In this document: one piece after another, positions 5,718 through 6,846 of the stretch | How the letters are laid out: every line of letters starts with the position of its first letter | Position numbering within the stretch: position 1 is the first letter of the stretch | Source: Candidatus Aerophobota bacterium | GTDB lineage: Bacteria > Chlamydiota > Chlamydiia > Chlamydiales > GCA-2402025 | Reading direction: 5' to 3' | Length of the DNA stretch: 6,846 bases | Assembly (NCBI GenBank): GCA_002402025.1 | Contig: NVUU01000027.1 | Location: forward strand, 5,671 to 12,516 | Program-made: the position numbers and the translations under genes | The notes under the pieces: generated by a model | What the model saw: only the letters and a program-made list of their open reading frames with translations | Told to the model about the DNA's origin: nothing | Databases searched by the model: none

Positions 5718-6788
5718 ATGATCAGAAGTAAACCTCTCGCAGTATTTATATTATGTTCTGGATTGTTGTTTAGTGAAGAGTTCCACCTAGCAGAGGCGAT
5801 TAATGACACACCGTCTACTAATCCTTCCTATCCTCAAAATGAACTTATTGGCCCCATGGTAAAAAACGGCTGCGATATTTTCATAAGCGCCGATTTTCTC
5901 TACTGGGGCGTAAAACAGGATAGTTTAAGCTTCGCACAATCAGGGGTTTCTGCAAACGCCACCACCCCTGTTACAACAAGAGGCACCACGAAATCCATCT
6001 CAACAAGCTGGGATCCAGGATTTAAAGTCGCACTTGGCGCTATTCTGCCCCATGACAACTGGCAAGTCCTATTTGAGTACAGCTGGATCCATACAAAAAA
6101 AACAGAAAACGCAGGAGTGGGATTTTATCCTCTTTGGAATATGGCAGGTGTTATGAGGAATGATAACTCGACATTTACATCAGACAGCTCAAAAGCCACA
6201 TTTAAGCAAACGTTCAACAATCTAGACATACAACTTGGCAAACACCTAATGAGCGGGACCAAACTCATTATAATGCCATTTATGGGGATCCGAGGAACTT
6301 ACATAGATCAAGATTACGATGTGTCATTTGTAAATGTTCCTGCAAACAATAATCTTCTTGTTGATGCAAACCTTCTTATGAAAGCGGATCAGTATTATTG
6401 GGGCATTGGTCTTATGGGAGGAATGAACACAGATTGGATTATTTCAAAACATTTCAGCATTTTTGGAAACTTTCTTATTGCGGGACTCAGCTCAAGGTTT
6501 AATAGCGCAAGAAAGGATTTCATAACACCTGTTGCAACAGGTGTGCGAAGCCGCCTTGTAAATACAAGAAATCGGTTCTACACCATTATACCCGCTTTTG
6601 ATTTTCAACTTGGGTTTAAAGGAGATATGTTTTTTAAAGATCGTAGATATCACCTTGGCATACAAGCAGGTTACGAGATGCAGATCTTTCTCGATCAAAA
6701 CAACTACGTTATACTTCTTAGCTCTTCAGGGAATAGAGGGGATCTGTCATTCAATGGTTTGAGTCTAAAGATGAGATTCGATTTTTAA
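5718..6788 (+). CDS. Diverged outer-membrane beta-barrel porin, Lpg1974/Legionella-MOMP type (gene E)
   Basis: At 356 residues this is the shortest and most diverged copy. The ATG at 5718 is the first start after an in-frame stop at 5706, and no Shine-Dalgarno site precedes it. A signal peptide is present (IRSK n-region, hydrophobic residues 6-19), possibly cleaved after AEA (residue 27). The ITPNAGP motif is reduced to LIGP, but ISADFLYW (56-63) is kept. Later blocks are altered: PGFKVALGA with HDNW (from 100), QLGKHL (from 172), MPFMGIRG (186-193) where the others have RPHFGLKG, YYWGIGLMGG (from 226), YEMQIF (from 319) where the others have WEEQ, and the intact C-terminal LKMRFDF. It has the only cysteine outside a signal peptide in the family here (Cys52, entering the first strand). 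Its YH.GIQA and PLW motifs resemble gene A more than B-D. No terminator is seen downstream before the window ends. Confidence 0.87.
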   Translation: MIRSKPLAVFILCSGLLFSEEFHLAEAINDTPSTNPSYPQNELIGPMVKNGCDIFISADFLYWGVKQDSLSFAQSGVSANATTPVTTRGTTKSISTSWDPGFKVALGAILPHDNWQVLFEYSWIHTKKTENAGVGFYPLWNMAGVMRNDNSTFTSDSSKATFKQTFNNLDIQLGKHLMSGTKLIIMPFMGIRGTYIDQDYDVSFVNVPANNNLLVDANLLMKADQYYWGIGLMGGMNTDWIISKHFSIFGNFLIAGLSSRFNSARKDFITPVATGVRSRLVNTRNRFYTIIPAFDFQLGFKGDMFFKDRRYHLGIQAGYEMQIFLDQNNYVILLSSSGNRGDLSFNGLSLKMRFDF

Positions 6789-6846
6789 TAAGCCATCTGA
6801 GGCTTCAGCATTAGAAGAGCTTCTTTTAAAAGCGATGCAAAACATC

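Noticed and set aside
627..6788. Classical Chlamydiaceae OmpA (MOMP) identity
   Set aside because: The conserved motifs (SADFIYW, HDGWD, RPHFGLKG, WEEQ) and the lack of cysteines fit the Legionella-OMP/Lpg1974 type better than cysteine-containing chlamydial OmpA.

Overview
The window most likely comes from a chlamydia-like bacterium (phylum Chlamydiota, possibly a Simkania-type lineage). This is inferred from two things together. The left edge carries the 3' end of a type III secretion export-apparatus gene (sctT/cdsT). To its right lies a same-strand run of five paralogous outer-membrane beta-barrel genes of the Legionella major-OMP / Lpg1974 pore-forming type, a family that I recall being strongly expanded as 'MOMP-like' proteins in some environmental chlamydiae. 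The DNA is AT-rich. I see no tRNA, rRNA, CRISPR array or mobile element.

Layout, all on the plus strand: sctT 3' fragment (1-440); a 186-base spacer; barrel gene A (627-1778) ending in a clear intrinsic terminator; barrel gene B (1945-3150), with the best Shine-Dalgarno site in the window and its own strong terminator; barrel genes C (about 3257-4408) and D (4438-5568), only 29 bases apart with no terminator between them, so probably one transcript, closed by a very strong terminator; a 105-base very AT-rich spacer; and barrel gene E (5718-6788), the most diverged copy, with no recognisable Shine-Dalgarno site. The last 58 bases hold no convincing plus-strand feature.

All five barrels share one plan: a signal peptide, a short polar linker, a first strand built around [S/T]ADF-[I/L]-YW (degenerate in gene C), a PGFK / HDGW hairpin, an ELGR...RPHFGLKG block, a YWG-[I/V]-G block, a DNDY...WEEQ block, and an identical C-terminal RFDF ending in phenylalanine, which is the signature of a BAM-inserted outer-membrane barrel. 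Between these blocks the predicted surface loops differ in length and sequence. The mature barrels are nearly cysteine-free, unlike the disulphide-linked MOMP of Chlamydiaceae. The array looks like a porin/antigen repertoire divided among at least four separately terminated transcription units.
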